Source: Streptomyces sp. NBC_00461 (GTDB taxonomy: Bacteria; Actinomycetota; Actinomycetes; Streptomycetales; Streptomycetaceae). From it: DNA of 64,000 nucleotides. Positions 9,090 through 17,887 of this stretch are shown in pieces. Made by a program: the position numbers and the translations under genes. The stretch covers positions 8,589,001-8,653,000 of the forward strand of contig NZ_CP107902.1 of the NCBI RefSeq assembly GCF_036013935.1, read 5' to 3'. Position 1 is the stretch's first letter, and every line of letters begins with the position of its first letter. The notes beneath the pieces are model-generated. The model saw only the letters and a program-made list of their open reading frames with translations. It was not told where the DNA came from and searched no databases.

Positions 9090-9367
9090 GGCTCGCAGTC
9101 CCCTTCGGATGCTAAAGGTGCGGCGTACGGACTGGCGTTGTAGCGGGGGAAGCCCCCCGGGGTGGTGCCCGCACAGCATGTCGCCGCGTCCCTGCAAGGA
9201 CCTCGCCGCCTCGCTTGCCCCGCCCGCGGCGGCGACCGGTCAGCGCGACGGCGAGCCGTCGGCAAGGCCCCGGTTCCAGGCTGTGCCGCGTAGGGACCAC
9301 CGCCGCCGGCCTCCGCGGGCGGTCCCAGGGCGGATCACGCCGCACCTTGACGGAAAGGCGACCGTAC
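9090..9367. promoter_or_regulatory. Divergent promoter region nikP1/nikA with SARP-like heptamers
   Basis: This 278-bp gene-free stretch separates the two main nik operons, so it must hold both promoters. It contains CGGCAAG at 9260-9266 and the reverse-oriented near copy CTTGCC at 9214-9219, plus TGCAAGG near 9193. The same heptamer recurs in the nikH/nikI intergenic region. In S. ansochromogenes the activator SanG is reported to act on the equivalent divergent sanN-sanO region; I recall CGGCAAG repeats as its site, which fits but is not verified here. No SARP gene is in the window. Confidence 0.6.
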
Positions 9368-10258
9368 ATGCAAGCAACTGGACGGCTGTCCGTATCGGTC
9401 CTCGGCGCCGGACTCATCGGTATGGACCTGGCGACCAAGATCATGCGCTCAGACTGTCTCGACCTGCGGCTCGTCGCGGGGCGGCACGACGCCGCCGAGC
9501 TGCGGCGGGCGGCCCGGCGCGGGCTGCCGGTGGCGACCGGGGGCATCCAGTCCCTCGTCGACGCCGAGGAGGACTTCGACGTGGTGTTCGACGCCACCAA
9601 CGCGTCGTTCCACGCCGAGCACGCGGAGAAGCTCGCGGCGTCCGGGGCGATGATCGTCGACCTGACGCCCAGCAGAGTCGGGCAGATGATCGTCCCGACC
9701 GTCAATCGGGAGGACATCGGCTCCCACCGCGACATCAGCATGGTGACCTGCGGCGGGCAGGCGTGCGTACCGATCCTGCACGCGATCGCGAGAGTGCACG
9801 AGATCGACTGCGTCGAGGTCGTGACCACGGCCGCCACCCTGAGCGTCGGCCGCGCCTCGCGCCTGAACCTCGACGAGTACGTGCAGACCACGCAGGACGC
9901 GATCCGCTGGTTCACCGGCGTCGAGGACGTGAAGGCGCTCGTCAACATCAGCCCCGCCCGGCCCGCGGCCACCTTCAGGGTCGCCATGTACCTGCGGGGC
10001 CGGGACCTCACCACCGACTCGGTGCGCGCGCTGGTGACGAGAGCGGCTGACGAGATCCGTACGTACGTCAAGGGATTCGGCGTCAGCGTGTGCACCGTCA
10101 ACGACTCCACGGCCTTCGTCTCCGTGGAGGTCACCTCGTCCGGCGACCGGCTGCCGCACTACGCCGGGAATCTCGACATCATCAATTCCGCCGCGATCCA
10201 GGCCGCCGAGTGTTACGCGGCGGACCGGCTCGCACGGGCAGGCAGGGAGACGGCATGA
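9368..10258 (+). CDS. nikA: Acylating aldehyde dehydrogenase, NikA (picolinaldehyde-forming)
   Basis: A 296-aa member of the acetaldehyde dehydrogenase (acylating) family that normally partners 4-hydroxy-2-oxovalerate aldolase in catechol breakdown. The Rossmann motif is [15 protein letters not shown], and the catalytic cysteine is in [10 protein letters not shown] (Cys128). In this pathway it is thought to reduce picolinyl-CoA or another activated picolinate to picolinaldehyde. ATG 9368 has GGAAAGG about 10 nt upstream; the longer open frame upstream has no family sequence. The 3' end overlaps nikB (ATGA). A catabolic meta-cleavage enzyme pair has evidently been recruited to an antibiotic pathway. 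Confidence 0.9.
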   Translation: MQATGRLSVSVLGAGLIGMDLATKIMRSDCLDLRLVAGRHDAAELRRAARRGLPVATGGIQSLVDAEEDFDVVFDATNASFHAEHAEKLAASGAMIVDLTPSRVGQMIVPTVNREDIGSHRDISMVTCGGQACVPILHAIARVHEIDCVEVVTTAATLSVGRASRLNLDEYVQTTQDAIRWFTGVEDVKALVNISPARPAATFRVAMYLRGRDLTTDSVRALVTRAADEIRTYVKGFGVSVCTVNDSTAFVSVEVTSSGDRLPHYAGNLDIINSAAIQAAECYAADRLARAGRETA

Positions 10259-11310
10259 GCCAGGAAGCGGGCAGGCCGGTCCAGATCCACGACCCGACGC
10301 TGCGTGACGGCCAGCACGCCGTGCGGCACAGCCTCGGCGCGGAGCAGTTCCGCGCCTATCTGAAGGCCGCGGACGCCGCGGCCGTCCCGGTCGTCGAGGT
10401 CGGCCACGGCAACGGGCTGGCCGCCTCGTCCCTCCAGGTCGGCCGGGCCCGGCTGAGCGACGACGAGATGATGTCGATCGCCCGGGAGACCCTGACGACC
10501 AGCAAGCTCGGGGTCCTCATGTTCCCGGGCTGGGCCACCACACAGGACATCAAGAACGCCCTCGCGTACGAGGTCGACCTGGTGCGCATCGCGACGCACT
10601 GCACCGAGGCCAGCGTCGCCGAGCGGCATCTTGGCTTCCTGCGCGACGAGGGCGTGGAGGCGCACGGCATCCTCCTGATGACGCACATGGCGAGCCCCGA
10701 CCAGCTCGCCGAGGAGTGCGCGCGCCTGGTCGGGTACGGCGCCACCGGCGTGGGCATCCTCGACTCCTCGGGGCACTTCCTGCCCTCGGACGTCATGGCC
10801 CGCATCGGGGCCATCTGCGCCGCCGTCGACGTGCCGGTGATGTTCCACGGGCACAACAACCTCGGCATGGCCGTGGCGAACTCGATCGCGGCGGCTCAGG
10901 CGGGGGCCGGCATCCTCGACGCGTGTGCCCGGGGCTTCGGCGCCGGCGCCGGCAACACCCAGCTGGAGGTCCTGGTGCCGGTGCTGGAACGGCTGGGGTT
11001 CCGGACGGGCATCGACCTGTACCGGCTCCTGGACGCCGCGGACATCGCCGGGCGGGAGCTGATGCCGGCGCCGCCCACCATCGACTCCGTCTCCATCGTC
11101 AGCGGGCTGGCCGGCGTGTTCTCCGGGTTCAAGAAACCGGTGCTCGACATCGCAGCGCGGGAAGGGGTCGACCCGCGCGACGTCTTCTTCGAACTCGGCA
11201 GGCGTCAGGTGGTCGCGGGCCAGGAGGACCTGATCGTGGAGGTGGCGCTGGCCCTGCGCGCCGCCCGGGACGGGGGAAGCCCGGCGGGCCGTGGGACCGG
11301 CTCATGCTGA
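10255..11310 (+). CDS. nikB: 4-hydroxy-2-oxovalerate aldolase family enzyme, NikB
   Basis: A 351-aa DRE-TIM metallolyase. The metal and catalytic signature [13 protein letters not shown] is at the N-terminus, the second metal site is [14 protein letters not shown], and the C-terminal communication domain of this aldolase family is present. It would run in the condensing direction, joining 2-oxobutyrate to picolinaldehyde to give the 4-pyridyl-2-oxo-4-hydroxyisovalerate skeleton later transaminated by NikT. It overlaps nikA by 4 nt and nikC by 7 nt. NikA and NikB probably form the channelled complex typical of the DmpG/DmpF family. Confidence 0.9.
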   Translation: MSQEAGRPVQIHDPTLRDGQHAVRHSLGAEQFRAYLKAADAAAVPVVEVGHGNGLAASSLQVGRARLSDDEMMSIARETLTTSKLGVLMFPGWATTQDIKNALAYEVDLVRIATHCTEASVAERHLGFLRDEGVEAHGILLMTHMASPDQLAEECARLVGYGATGVGILDSSGHFLPSDVMARIGAICAAVDVPVMFHGHNNLGMAVANSIAAAQAGAGILDACARGFGAGAGNTQLEVLVPVLERLGFRTGIDLYRLLDAADIAGRELMPAPPTIDSVSIVSGLAGVFSGFKKPVLDIAAREGVDPRDVFFELGRRQVVAGQEDLIVEVALALRAARDGGSPAGRGTGSC

Positions 11311-12584
11311 CCGTGAACGAGAACTCCCGGTACTTCGTGCCGGCCCCCGCTGTGGGAAGCATCCTCGGGGAGGCCGAGCTGGCCGCGCTGGGCGAGGTCG
11401 TCCGCTCCGGCGAGAGCCTCTCGCAAGGGCGGTGGCGGGACGCGTTCGAGCAGGCGATGCGCGAGCACGTCGGCAGCCGGTACGCGATGACCGTCACCAG
11501 CGGAACCGTCGCCGTCGCGCTCGCCGTGCACCTGCTGGACCTCGCCCCCGGTGACGAGGTGATCGTGACCCCGCAGACCTTCAAGGCCACCGCCGACCCC
11601 TTGCTGGCCCACGACGTGACGGTCCGCTTCTGCGACGTGGAGCCGGACACCCTGAACGTGGACGTCGACTCGTTCGAGTCGCTGATCACCCCGCGGACCC
11701 GGGCCCTGATCCTGGTCCACTACGGCGGCCGGCCGGCCCGCATGGACGAGATCATGCGGGTGGCCCGCCGGCACGGCGTCCGGGTGATCGAGGACTGCGC
11801 GCACGCGCTGGGCGCCCTCTACCGCGGCCGGCGGCCGGGCGTGCTCGGCGACATCGGGTGCTTCAGCTTCCACTCCAGCAAGAACATCACGACGCTCGGC
11901 GAGGGCGGCATGCTCACCTTCGACGACCCCGAGTGGGCCGAGCGCGTCGACCGCATCCGCTCCAACGCCGCCGACGGGGTCCTCGTGCCGTCACCGCTGC
12001 TGGCCGGGCCGTACGACCGCTCGGAGCCCTGGATGATGTGGGCGGGGGACTCGTACGAGAAGGAGTGCCTGCGTATGCGGCACCCCGGGAGCAACGCCAC
12101 GCTCAGCGAGGCCGGGGCGGCCGTGGGGCTCGTCCAGCTGGAGCGTCTCGGGGAGCTGGCCGGGCGGCGGCGGTGGATCGCCGGGCACCTCGCCCAGACG
12201 CTGGCGGAGTTCCCGCAGGTGCGGCTGGCCGACGTGCCCGAGGACATCCACCACCCCTACCACCTGTTCACCTTCTTCGTCCGGCCGGGGCAAGGGGTGA
12301 GCCGCGACGAGGTGATCCACGCCCTCGAGGACGCCGGGGTCCAGGTGCAGGTGCGCTATTTCCCCCTGCACCTGCGCCCCGAGTGGCGGGGCCGGGGCCA
12401 CCGGCTCGGCGAGTGTCCGGTCACCGAGCGGCTCTGGTTCCACGAGCAGGTCAACCTGCCCTGCTACCCGTCGATGACCGACGGCCAGGTCGAGCACTTG
12501 GTGCTGGCCCTGAAGTCCGCGCTCACCGGACGGCGGGACACCGGCAAGGGCGGCACGTCGAGTTACGAGGAGGCCCGGGCATGA
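11304..12584 (+). CDS. nikC: L-lysine 2-aminotransferase, NikC (DegT/DnrJ family)
   Basis: A 426-aa PLP enzyme of the DegT/DnrJ/EryC1 sugar-aminotransferase family. The Schiff-base lysine is in [15 protein letters not shown] (Lys193), with [15 protein letters not shown] and [13 protein letters not shown] also present. In nikkomycin biosynthesis the homologue starts the pyridyl branch by removing the alpha-amino group of lysine, giving piperideine-2-carboxylate after cyclisation. This is an unusual substrate for the fold. Neighbours fit: nikD next door oxidises the product. GTG 11313 is an alternative start, but ATG 11304 is coupled to the nikB end. Confidence 0.88.
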   Translation: MLTVNENSRYFVPAPAVGSILGEAELAALGEVVRSGESLSQGRWRDAFEQAMREHVGSRYAMTVTSGTVAVALAVHLLDLAPGDEVIVTPQTFKATADPLLAHDVTVRFCDVEPDTLNVDVDSFESLITPRTRALILVHYGGRPARMDEIMRVARRHGVRVIEDCAHALGALYRGRRPGVLGDIGCFSFHSSKNITTLGEGGMLTFDDPEWAERVDRIRSNAADGVLVPSPLLAGPYDRSEPWMMWAGDSYEKECLRMRHPGSNATLSEAGAAVGLVQLERLGELAGRRRWIAGHLAQTLAEFPQVRLADVPEDIHHPYHLFTFFVRPGQGVSRDEVIHALEDAGVQVQVRYFPLHLRPEWRGRGHRLGECPVTERLWFHEQVNLPCYPSMTDGQVEHLVLALKSALTGRRDTGKGGTSSYEEARA

Positions 12585-13750
12585 CGGAGTCCTATGACGT
12601 GGTGGTCGTGGGAGGCGGGCCCGTGGGCCTGGCCACCGCCTGGCAGGTCGCCGAGCGCGGCCACCGGGTGCTGGTCCTGGAGCGGCACACGTTCTTCAAC
12701 GAGAGCGGGGGCACCAGCGGCGCCGAGCGGCACTGGCGGCTCCAGTACACCCAGGAGGACCTGTTCCGCCTGACGCTGGAGACCCTTCCGCTGTGGCGTG
12801 CGCTGGAGAGCCGCTGCGAGCGCCGCCTCATCCACGAGATCGGCAGCCTCTGGTTCGGGGACACCGACGTGGTCACCAACGAGGGCCAGATCTCGGGGAC
12901 CGCCGCGATGATGGACAAGCTCTCGGTACGCTACGAGTGGCTCAAGGCCACCGACATCGAGCGGCGGTTCGGGTTCCGCGGCCTGCCCCGGGACTACGAG
13001 GGGTTCCTCCAGCCCGACGGCGGGACGATCGACGTCAGGGGGACGCTGGCGGCGCTCTTCACCCTCGCCCAGGCGGCCGGCAGCGCCCTGCGCGCCGGTG
13101 AGACGGTGACGGAACTCGTGCCGGACGCGGACGGGGTGAGCGTCACCACCGACCGGGGCACCTACCGGGCCGGCAAGGTGGTGCTGGCCTGCGGCCCCTA
13201 CACCAACGACCTGCTGGAACCGCTGGGCGCGCGCCTCGCGTACTCGGTGTACGAGCTGGCCATCGCGGCCTACCGGCAGGCCCAGCCGGTGGACGAGGCG
13301 CCGTTCTGGTTCGCCTTCCAGCAGCCGACGCGGGAGGACACCAACCTGTTCTACGGGTTCGGCCACAACCCGTGGGCGCCCGGGGAGTTCGTGCGCTGCG
13401 GGCCGATCTTCGAGGTGGACCCGCTCGACCACCCGTCGGCGGCCACCGGCGTTGCCGACCGGCGCCAGATGGACCGGCTCTCGGGCTGGCTGAGGGACCA
13501 CCTGCCCACGGTCGACCCCGACCCGGTGCGGACCTCGACCTGCCTGGCCGTACTGCCCACGGACCCCGAACGGCAGTTCTTCCTCGGCACCGCGCGGGAC
13601 CTGATGACGCACGGGGAGAAGCTCGTCGTCTACGGGGCGGGCTGGGCGTTCAAGTTCGTCCCGCTGTTCGGCCGGATCTGCGCCGACCTGGCCGTGGAGG
13701 ACTCCACCGCGTACGACATCTCACGGCTCGCCCCGCAGTCGGCTCTCTGA
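12581..13750 (+). CDS. nikD: Piperideine-2-carboxylate oxidase, NikD (MSOX-family flavoprotein)
   Basis: A 389-aa flavoprotein of the monomeric sarcosine oxidase/glycine oxidase family. The N-terminal dinucleotide fold is VVVVGGGPVGLATA, followed by the conserved SGGTSGAERHWR segment. The C-terminal GAGWAFKFVP matches the region where the covalent-flavin cysteine often sits, but here the expected Cys is not in that motif. NikD homologues aromatise piperideine-2-carboxylate to picolinate in a four-electron oxidation. It overlaps nikC by 4 nt and is followed 30 nt later by nikE. Confidence 0.9.
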   Translation: MTESYDVVVVGGGPVGLATAWQVAERGHRVLVLERHTFFNESGGTSGAERHWRLQYTQEDLFRLTLETLPLWRALESRCERRLIHEIGSLWFGDTDVVTNEGQISGTAAMMDKLSVRYEWLKATDIERRFGFRGLPRDYEGFLQPDGGTIDVRGTLAALFTLAQAAGSALRAGETVTELVPDADGVSVTTDRGTYRAGKVVLACGPYTNDLLEPLGARLAYSVYELAIAAYRQAQPVDEAPFWFAFQQPTREDTNLFYGFGHNPWAPGEFVRCGPIFEVDPLDHPSAATGVADRRQMDRLSGWLRDHLPTVDPDPVRTSTCLAVLPTDPERQFFLGTARDLMTHGEKLVVYGAGWAFKFVPLFGRICADLAVEDSTAYDISRLAPQSAL

Positions 13751-13780
13751 CGTGGCCGCGCGAAAGGAAGGTGACAGGGC

Positions 13781-15466
13781 GTGAGTTCATTCCGTCCCGA
13801 GGATCCCGGCCTCCCGAGGATTCCGCCGGATCGCGCGCGGGAGTACCGCGACCGCGGGTGGTGGCGTCCCGAGCGGGTCGACCGGCTGGTGCTGCGGCAC
13901 GTGGACGAGGATCCCGAGAAGGAGGCCGTCCGCGGCCCCGGCGGCCGGCTGACCCGGCGCGAGCTGGCGGACGCGGTCGCCGGCGCCGCCGCCCGGCTGG
14001 CCGGCCTCGGGATCGCGCGCGGGGACCGGGTCCTGGTCCAGCTCCCGAACGACCTGGAGCTGGTCGTCCTGCCGCTGGCGCTGATGCGGCTGGGCGCCCA
14101 CCCGGTGATGGCGGTGCCCACGCTGCGCCGCCGCGAGCTGCTGGCGGTCGTGGCGGCCACCCGGCCCACGGCCGTGGCCGTACCGCGCCGCTGGCAGCGC
14201 TTCGACCATGTCGCGCTGGCGAGGGAACTGCGGGAGAGCTGCCCGAGTATCCGGCGCATCCTGGTCGCCGACCGCACGTCGGACGCCGTTCCCGAAGGCA
14301 CCGAGGACCTGGTCGAGCTGTGCCGTCCCGATCCCGGGGCGAGGCCCCTGCCGGATCTGGGGCCGCCGCTGGCCGACGAGCCCGCCGTCTTCCTGCTGTC
14401 CAGCGGGACCACCGGCCCACCGAAGGCGATCGCGCGCGCCCACGAGGGCTACGGCTACATGATCCGGACGGCCGCCCGGTGGGCAGGGCTGTCGCCGGAC
14501 ACGGTGTACCTCGCCGTCATGTCGGGGGCGCACGGGTTCGTCCTCAACTGCCCCGGAATGTTCGGCGTCCTGGCCTTCGGCGGCCGGGTGGTCCTGGGCT
14601 CGCCGGGAGATCCCGGGGCGGCGCTCGACCTCATCGACCGGGAGGGGGTGACGCACACGACGCTGGTGCCCGCGCTGGTCACCCAGTGGCTCAGCGAGGT
14701 CGGGCAGCGGGGCCGCGGGCCGACGTCGCTGCGCGTGCTCCAGGCCGGCGGCGCCCGTCTGGAGCCCGCCCCGGCGGCCGAGGCGCACAAACTGCTCGGC
14801 TGCACGGTGCAGCAGTGCTACGGCATGAGCGAAGGGCTGCTGACCTACACCGCGCTGGACGACCCCGGTGACGTCATCGCCCACACCCAGGGGCGGCCGG
14901 CCTCACCCGGCGACGAGATCCGCATCGTGAACGAGGACGGCACCGTGGTGGCACCCGGCGCGACGGGAGAGCTGCTGACCAGGGGCCCGTACACGGTCGC
15001 CGGGTACTACGCGGCGCCGGAGGCCGACGCGCGCGCCTTCACCGACGACGGCTTCTACCGCACCGGCGACCTGGTACGCCTCCACCCGTCGGGCGGGCTG
15101 GTGGTGGAGGGCCGGACCGGCGACGTCGTCAACCGCGGCGGGGAGAAGATCTCCGCCGGGGAGATCGAATCGCTGCTCGCCGAGCACCCCTTGCTGCGGG
15201 CGGTCGCGGCGGTCGCGATGCCGCACCCGGTGTGGGGGCAGACGGTCTGCGTCTTCGCCGTCCCCTGCGACCCGGAGAAGCAGCCGACGCTGCTCGGCCT
15301 GCGCCGCTTCCTTACCGAGCACGGAGTTGCCACGTACAAACTGCCCGAGGAATTAAGGGTGGTGGACGCCCTCCCGATGATCGGCGTCGGCAAGATCAAC
15401 CGGGTCGCGCTCCGCGCGGCGGCAGCGGACCGGCAGGCCCGAGAGGAACGGGAACCCATCCCATGA
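13781..15466 (+). CDS. nikE: Picolinate-activating AMP-dependent ligase, NikE
   Basis: A 561-aa member of the ANL adenylating enzymes, close to 2,3-dihydroxybenzoate-AMP ligases. Motifs are LLSSGTTGPPKAIARAHEG, QCYGMSEGLLTYT, YRTGDLVRLHPSGGL and the C-terminal lysine region MIGVGKINRVALR. Expected to activate picolinate for reduction by NikA. GTG 13781 has GGAAGG about 9 nt upstream. Codon 525 (15353-15355) is TTA, a rare leucine codon read only by the bldA tRNA, so full-length NikE should be made late in development. The 3' end overlaps nikF (ATGA). Confidence 0.9.
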   Translation: MSSFRPEDPGLPRIPPDRAREYRDRGWWRPERVDRLVLRHVDEDPEKEAVRGPGGRLTRRELADAVAGAAARLAGLGIARGDRVLVQLPNDLELVVLPLALMRLGAHPVMAVPTLRRRELLAVVAATRPTAVAVPRRWQRFDHVALARELRESCPSIRRILVADRTSDAVPEGTEDLVELCRPDPGARPLPDLGPPLADEPAVFLLSSGTTGPPKAIARAHEGYGYMIRTAARWAGLSPDTVYLAVMSGAHGFVLNCPGMFGVLAFGGRVVLGSPGDPGAALDLIDREGVTHTTLVPALVTQWLSEVGQRGRGPTSLRVLQAGGARLEPAPAAEAHKLLGCTVQQCYGMSEGLLTYTALDDPGDVIAHTQGRPASPGDEIRIVNEDGTVVAPGATGELLTRGPYTVAGYYAAPEADARAFTDDGFYRTGDLVRLHPSGGLVVEGRTGDVVNRGGEKISAGEIESLLAEHPLLRAVAAVAMPHPVWGQTVCVFAVPCDPEKQPTLLGLRRFLTEHGVATYKLPEELRVVDALPMIGVGKINRVALRAAAADRQAREEREPIP

Positions 15467-16695
15467 CCGAGACGCTCGACCACGACATTCCGTCGTTCCC
15501 GATGGCCCGCGCGTGCCCCATGCACCCGCCCGCCGAGTACCGGGAGCTGCGCGGGCGGGAGCCGGTCAGCCGGGTCCGGATGCCCGACGGCCAGGTGGCC
15601 TGGCTGGTCACCAAGCACGAGCTGGCCCGCAAGCTGCTCGCCGACCCGCGGGTCAGCGCCGACCGCCTGCACCCGGCGTTCCCGGGGCGGCTGACCGCCG
15701 AGCAGCGCGCGGCAACCGAGCGCGTCCGCCGGCTCAGCACCCGGCGGTCCATGATCCACCTGGACGGGGCCGAGCACGGGGCCCACCGCAAGATCCTGAC
15801 CGGCGAGTTCTCGCTGCGCCGGATCGCCGCGCTGCGCCCGCGTGTCCAGGAGATCGTCGACCGGACCATCGACGAGATGCTGGCCGCGCCGCAGCCGGCC
15901 GACCTCGTCGAGCACGTGTCGCAGGCGGTGCCGTCGCTGGTGATCTGCGAGCTGCTGGGCGTGCCCCACGAGCAGCGCCGCGACTTCCACGAGTGGGCGG
16001 GCATGCTGGTCAGCCGGTCCGTCTCGATACGGGAGCGCGCCGCGGCCTCCGACGCGCTCAACGACTTCCTGGAGGACCTCGTCACCGAGAAGGAGCGGGG
16101 CGAGCCCACCGACGACCTGATCGGCCGGCTCATCGCGCGCAACCGGCAGACGCCGGTGATGACACACGACGAGATCGTCGGCACCGCCGTCATGCTGCTG
16201 ATCGCCGGGCACCAGACCACCGCGAACATGATCTCGCTGGGCGTGGTCGCGCTGCTGGAGAACCCGGAGCACAAGGCGCGGATCGCGGCCGACCCCGCGC
16301 TGCTGTCCCCGGCGATCGAGGAGATGCTGCGCTACTTCAGCGTCGTGGAGAACGCGCCCGCCCGGGTCGCCACCGAGGACATCGAGATCGGCGGCGTCAC
16401 GATCCGCAAGGACGAGGGCATCGTCGTGTCCGGGCTCGCCGCCGACTGGGACGACGAGGTCTTCGAGCACCCGGACCGGCTCGACTTCGAGCGCGGCGCG
16501 CGCCACCACGTCGCCTTCGGGTACGGGGTCCACCAGTGCCTCGGGCAGAACCTGGCCCGGGTGGAGCTGGAGGTCGTGTTCGAGACGCTGCTGCGCCGGG
16601 TGCCGGGCCTGTCGCTGGCCGTGCCGGCCGAGGAGCTGCCCTACAAGGACGACGCCGGGATCTACGGCATCTACCGGGTGCCGGTGAACTGCTGA
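15463..16695 (+). CDS. nikF: Cytochrome P450, pyridine-ring hydroxylase, NikF
   Basis: A 410-aa class I P450. The I-helix is LLIAGHQTTANMIS, the ExxR region EEMLRYF, and the heme loop FGYGVHQCLGQNLAR is fully canonical. Its paired ferredoxin nikG follows 16 nt later. Described in nikkomycin producers as hydroxylating the pyridyl residue to the 3-hydroxypyridyl group. Compared with NikQ it is a more typical soluble P450 and has its own redox partner in the operon, which NikQ lacks. Confidence 0.9.
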   Translation: MTETLDHDIPSFPMARACPMHPPAEYRELRGREPVSRVRMPDGQVAWLVTKHELARKLLADPRVSADRLHPAFPGRLTAEQRAATERVRRLSTRRSMIHLDGAEHGAHRKILTGEFSLRRIAALRPRVQEIVDRTIDEMLAAPQPADLVEHVSQAVPSLVICELLGVPHEQRRDFHEWAGMLVSRSVSIRERAAASDALNDFLEDLVTEKERGEPTDDLIGRLIARNRQTPVMTHDEIVGTAVMLLIAGHQTTANMISLGVVALLENPEHKARIAADPALLSPAIEEMLRYFSVVENAPARVATEDIEIGGVTIRKDEGIVVSGLAADWDDEVFEHPDRLDFERGARHHVAFGYGVHQCLGQNLARVELEVVFETLLRRVPGLSLAVPAEELPYKDDAGIYGIYRVPVNC

Positions 16696-16711
16696 GGAGA
16701 GGGGCACGCCC

Positions 16712-16906
16712 GTGCACATCACCGCGGACAGGGAGCGGTGCGTCGGCGCCGCCCAGTGCGTCCTGGCGGCGCCCGCCGTCTTCGACCAGGACGAGGAGGG
16801 GCTGGTCGCGCCGCTGACGGTGGATCCGGCCGGGGCGGACGGGCCGGCCGTCCGTCAGGCGGTCCACCTGTGCCCGTCGTCGGCCCTCCGGATCGACGAG
16901 GAGTGA
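16712..16906 (+). CDS. nikG: [3Fe-4S]-type ferredoxin, NikG
   Basis: A 64-aa ferredoxin typical of Streptomyces P450 operons. Cysteines are at positions 10 and 16 (RCVGAAQC) and 54 (HLCPSSAL), with Ala in place of the central fourth cysteine; this is the single-cluster [3Fe-4S] arrangement. It should pass electrons to NikF and perhaps NikQ. Start is GTG with GAGGAGAGGGG upstream. Last gene of the nikA-G operon, followed by a strong terminator. Confidence 0.92.
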   Translation: MHITADRERCVGAAQCVLAAPAVFDQDEEGLVAPLTVDPAGADGPAVRQAVHLCPSSALRIDEE

Positions 16907-16947
16907 CCGGGAGGAGCGACGGGAGGAGCGAGGGGCTCCACCGACGG

Positions 16948-16981
16948 AAGCCGCCGTCCGAGACAGCTCGGGCGGCGGCTT
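16948..16981. terminator. Bidirectional terminator between nikG and nikH
   Basis: Arms AAGCCGCCGTCCGAG and CTCGGGCGGCGGCTT pair at 14 of 15 positions around a 4-nt loop (ACAG). Flanking A and T at the stem ends make it usable from both sides. It lies between the convergent nikG and nikH. Confidence 0.85.
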
Positions 16982-17023
16982 TCGTCGGTGTTCGGCTGTC
17001 GGTGTCCGGCCGGGGTTCGTCGG

Positions 17024-17659
17024 CTACTCGAAGAAGCTCATGGTGACCGACTGCCGCACCAGGCCCCGCCCCGCGGTGACCGGCGCCATCTGGTGCCAGG
17101 ACGAGGGCGACGCCGAGTAGAACCAGGCGGTGCCTCCCGTCGGGGGCATCGTCGAGGCGGGGCCGGCCGACCTGTCCGGGCCGGACCAGTACTCCTGTTC
17201 TCCGCCGCCGTCGGCCGGCCAGTGCTCGTTGGTGTGCAGTTCGAAGGCGAGTCTCTTGTGCTGTTTGCCGGTGTTGAGGTCCTCGAAGTCGCCGTCGACG
17301 TGGTGGTAGATCTCGGCCCGGCGGTGGAGCCCGGTGGTGTCCACCCCGGTCTCGCGGCGGAGCCAGTCGGCGAACTCCTCGGACAGCAGGTCGGTGACCA
17401 GTTCGCGCCACGGCGCCGCCAGGGGGATGTCATCGGGGGTGAGGCCGGTCTTGTTGTCGGAGAACGGCAGGACGGACGAGCGGTAGCGGCGCCGTACGTC
17501 ACCGGTCGAGGTGTCGATCCGCTGGAACAGGCCCGCGTCCGGCGCGGTGGCGCCGAGATCGGCCAGGTCGCGCGCGGAGAGCAGACCGGCGCCGCGGAAG
17601 TGCCGGAACGGGTGGTCCCACGTTTCGAGCCGGACGTCCAGGTTGATCAAGACTCGCAC
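17024..17659 (-). CDS. nikH: 2OG-Fe(II) dioxygenase paralogue with altered metal site, NikH
   Basis: A 211-aa protein clearly paralogous to NikI: both share an N-terminal PF-(R/Q)-x-FRG segment, an EF-x-x-WL-x-x-(E/S)TG helix and a C-terminal SWH. In the alignment anchored on GDF/GDY, the HxD iron ligands of NikI (HKD) fall on Asn129-Thr130-Gly131 here. His189 (SWHQ) is kept. A His120-Val-Asp122 lies nine residues earlier and might replace the lost pair, but it is not in the usual strand position. So it is either a non-catalytic relative or has a shifted metal site. It is transcribed alone. GTG 17659 is nearly on top of its GAGAGG; TTG 17650 has better spacing. The name follows the alphabetical order of the cluster. 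Confidence 0.75.
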   Translation of the reverse strand: MRVLINLDVRLETWDHPFRHFRGAGLLSARDLADLGATAPDAGLFQRIDTSTGDVRRRYRSSVLPFSDNKTGLTPDDIPLAAPWRELVTDLLSEEFADWLRRETGVDTTGLHRRAEIYHHVDGDFEDLNTGKQHKRLAFELHTNEHWPADGGGEQEYWSGPDRSAGPASTMPPTGGTAWFYSASPSSWHQMAPVTAGRGLVRQSVTMSFFE

Positions 17660-17887
17660 CTCTCAGCGGCCGGCGTGTGCACCGGTTCGGGTATCAGGGC
17701 TGCCCCGCCAGTGTCACCGTCCTGCTTGCCGTGCGATGGCGCGCCGGTTTGCGAAGACCTTGCCGATCCCCGGAAGCGGCCGGGCAGCGAACCGACAAGG
17801 GGTCGGCAGGGGCCCGCGGACAGGCTGTGGCCAGGTCGGGTCCCGGCCGTCCGGGGACCCCCGCATCGACCCCAAGGAGGCACCGTG
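17660..17887. promoter_or_regulatory. Divergent promoter region nikH/nikI with CGGCAAG-type heptamers
   Basis: CTTGCCG (the complement of CGGCAAG) occurs at 17725-17731 and 17759-17765, 34 bp apart, and CGACAAG at 17793-17799. The same heptamer lies between nikP1 and nikA, so one activator probably drives all operons of the cluster. AAGGAGG just before nikI is its ribosome site. Confidence 0.55.

Noticed and set aside
5622..9143. 1173-codon plus-strand open frame
   Set aside because: It is the antisense of nikP1, P2 and Q; the translation is Gly/Arg/Val/Asp-rich shadow sequence without domains, as expected for high-GC DNA.
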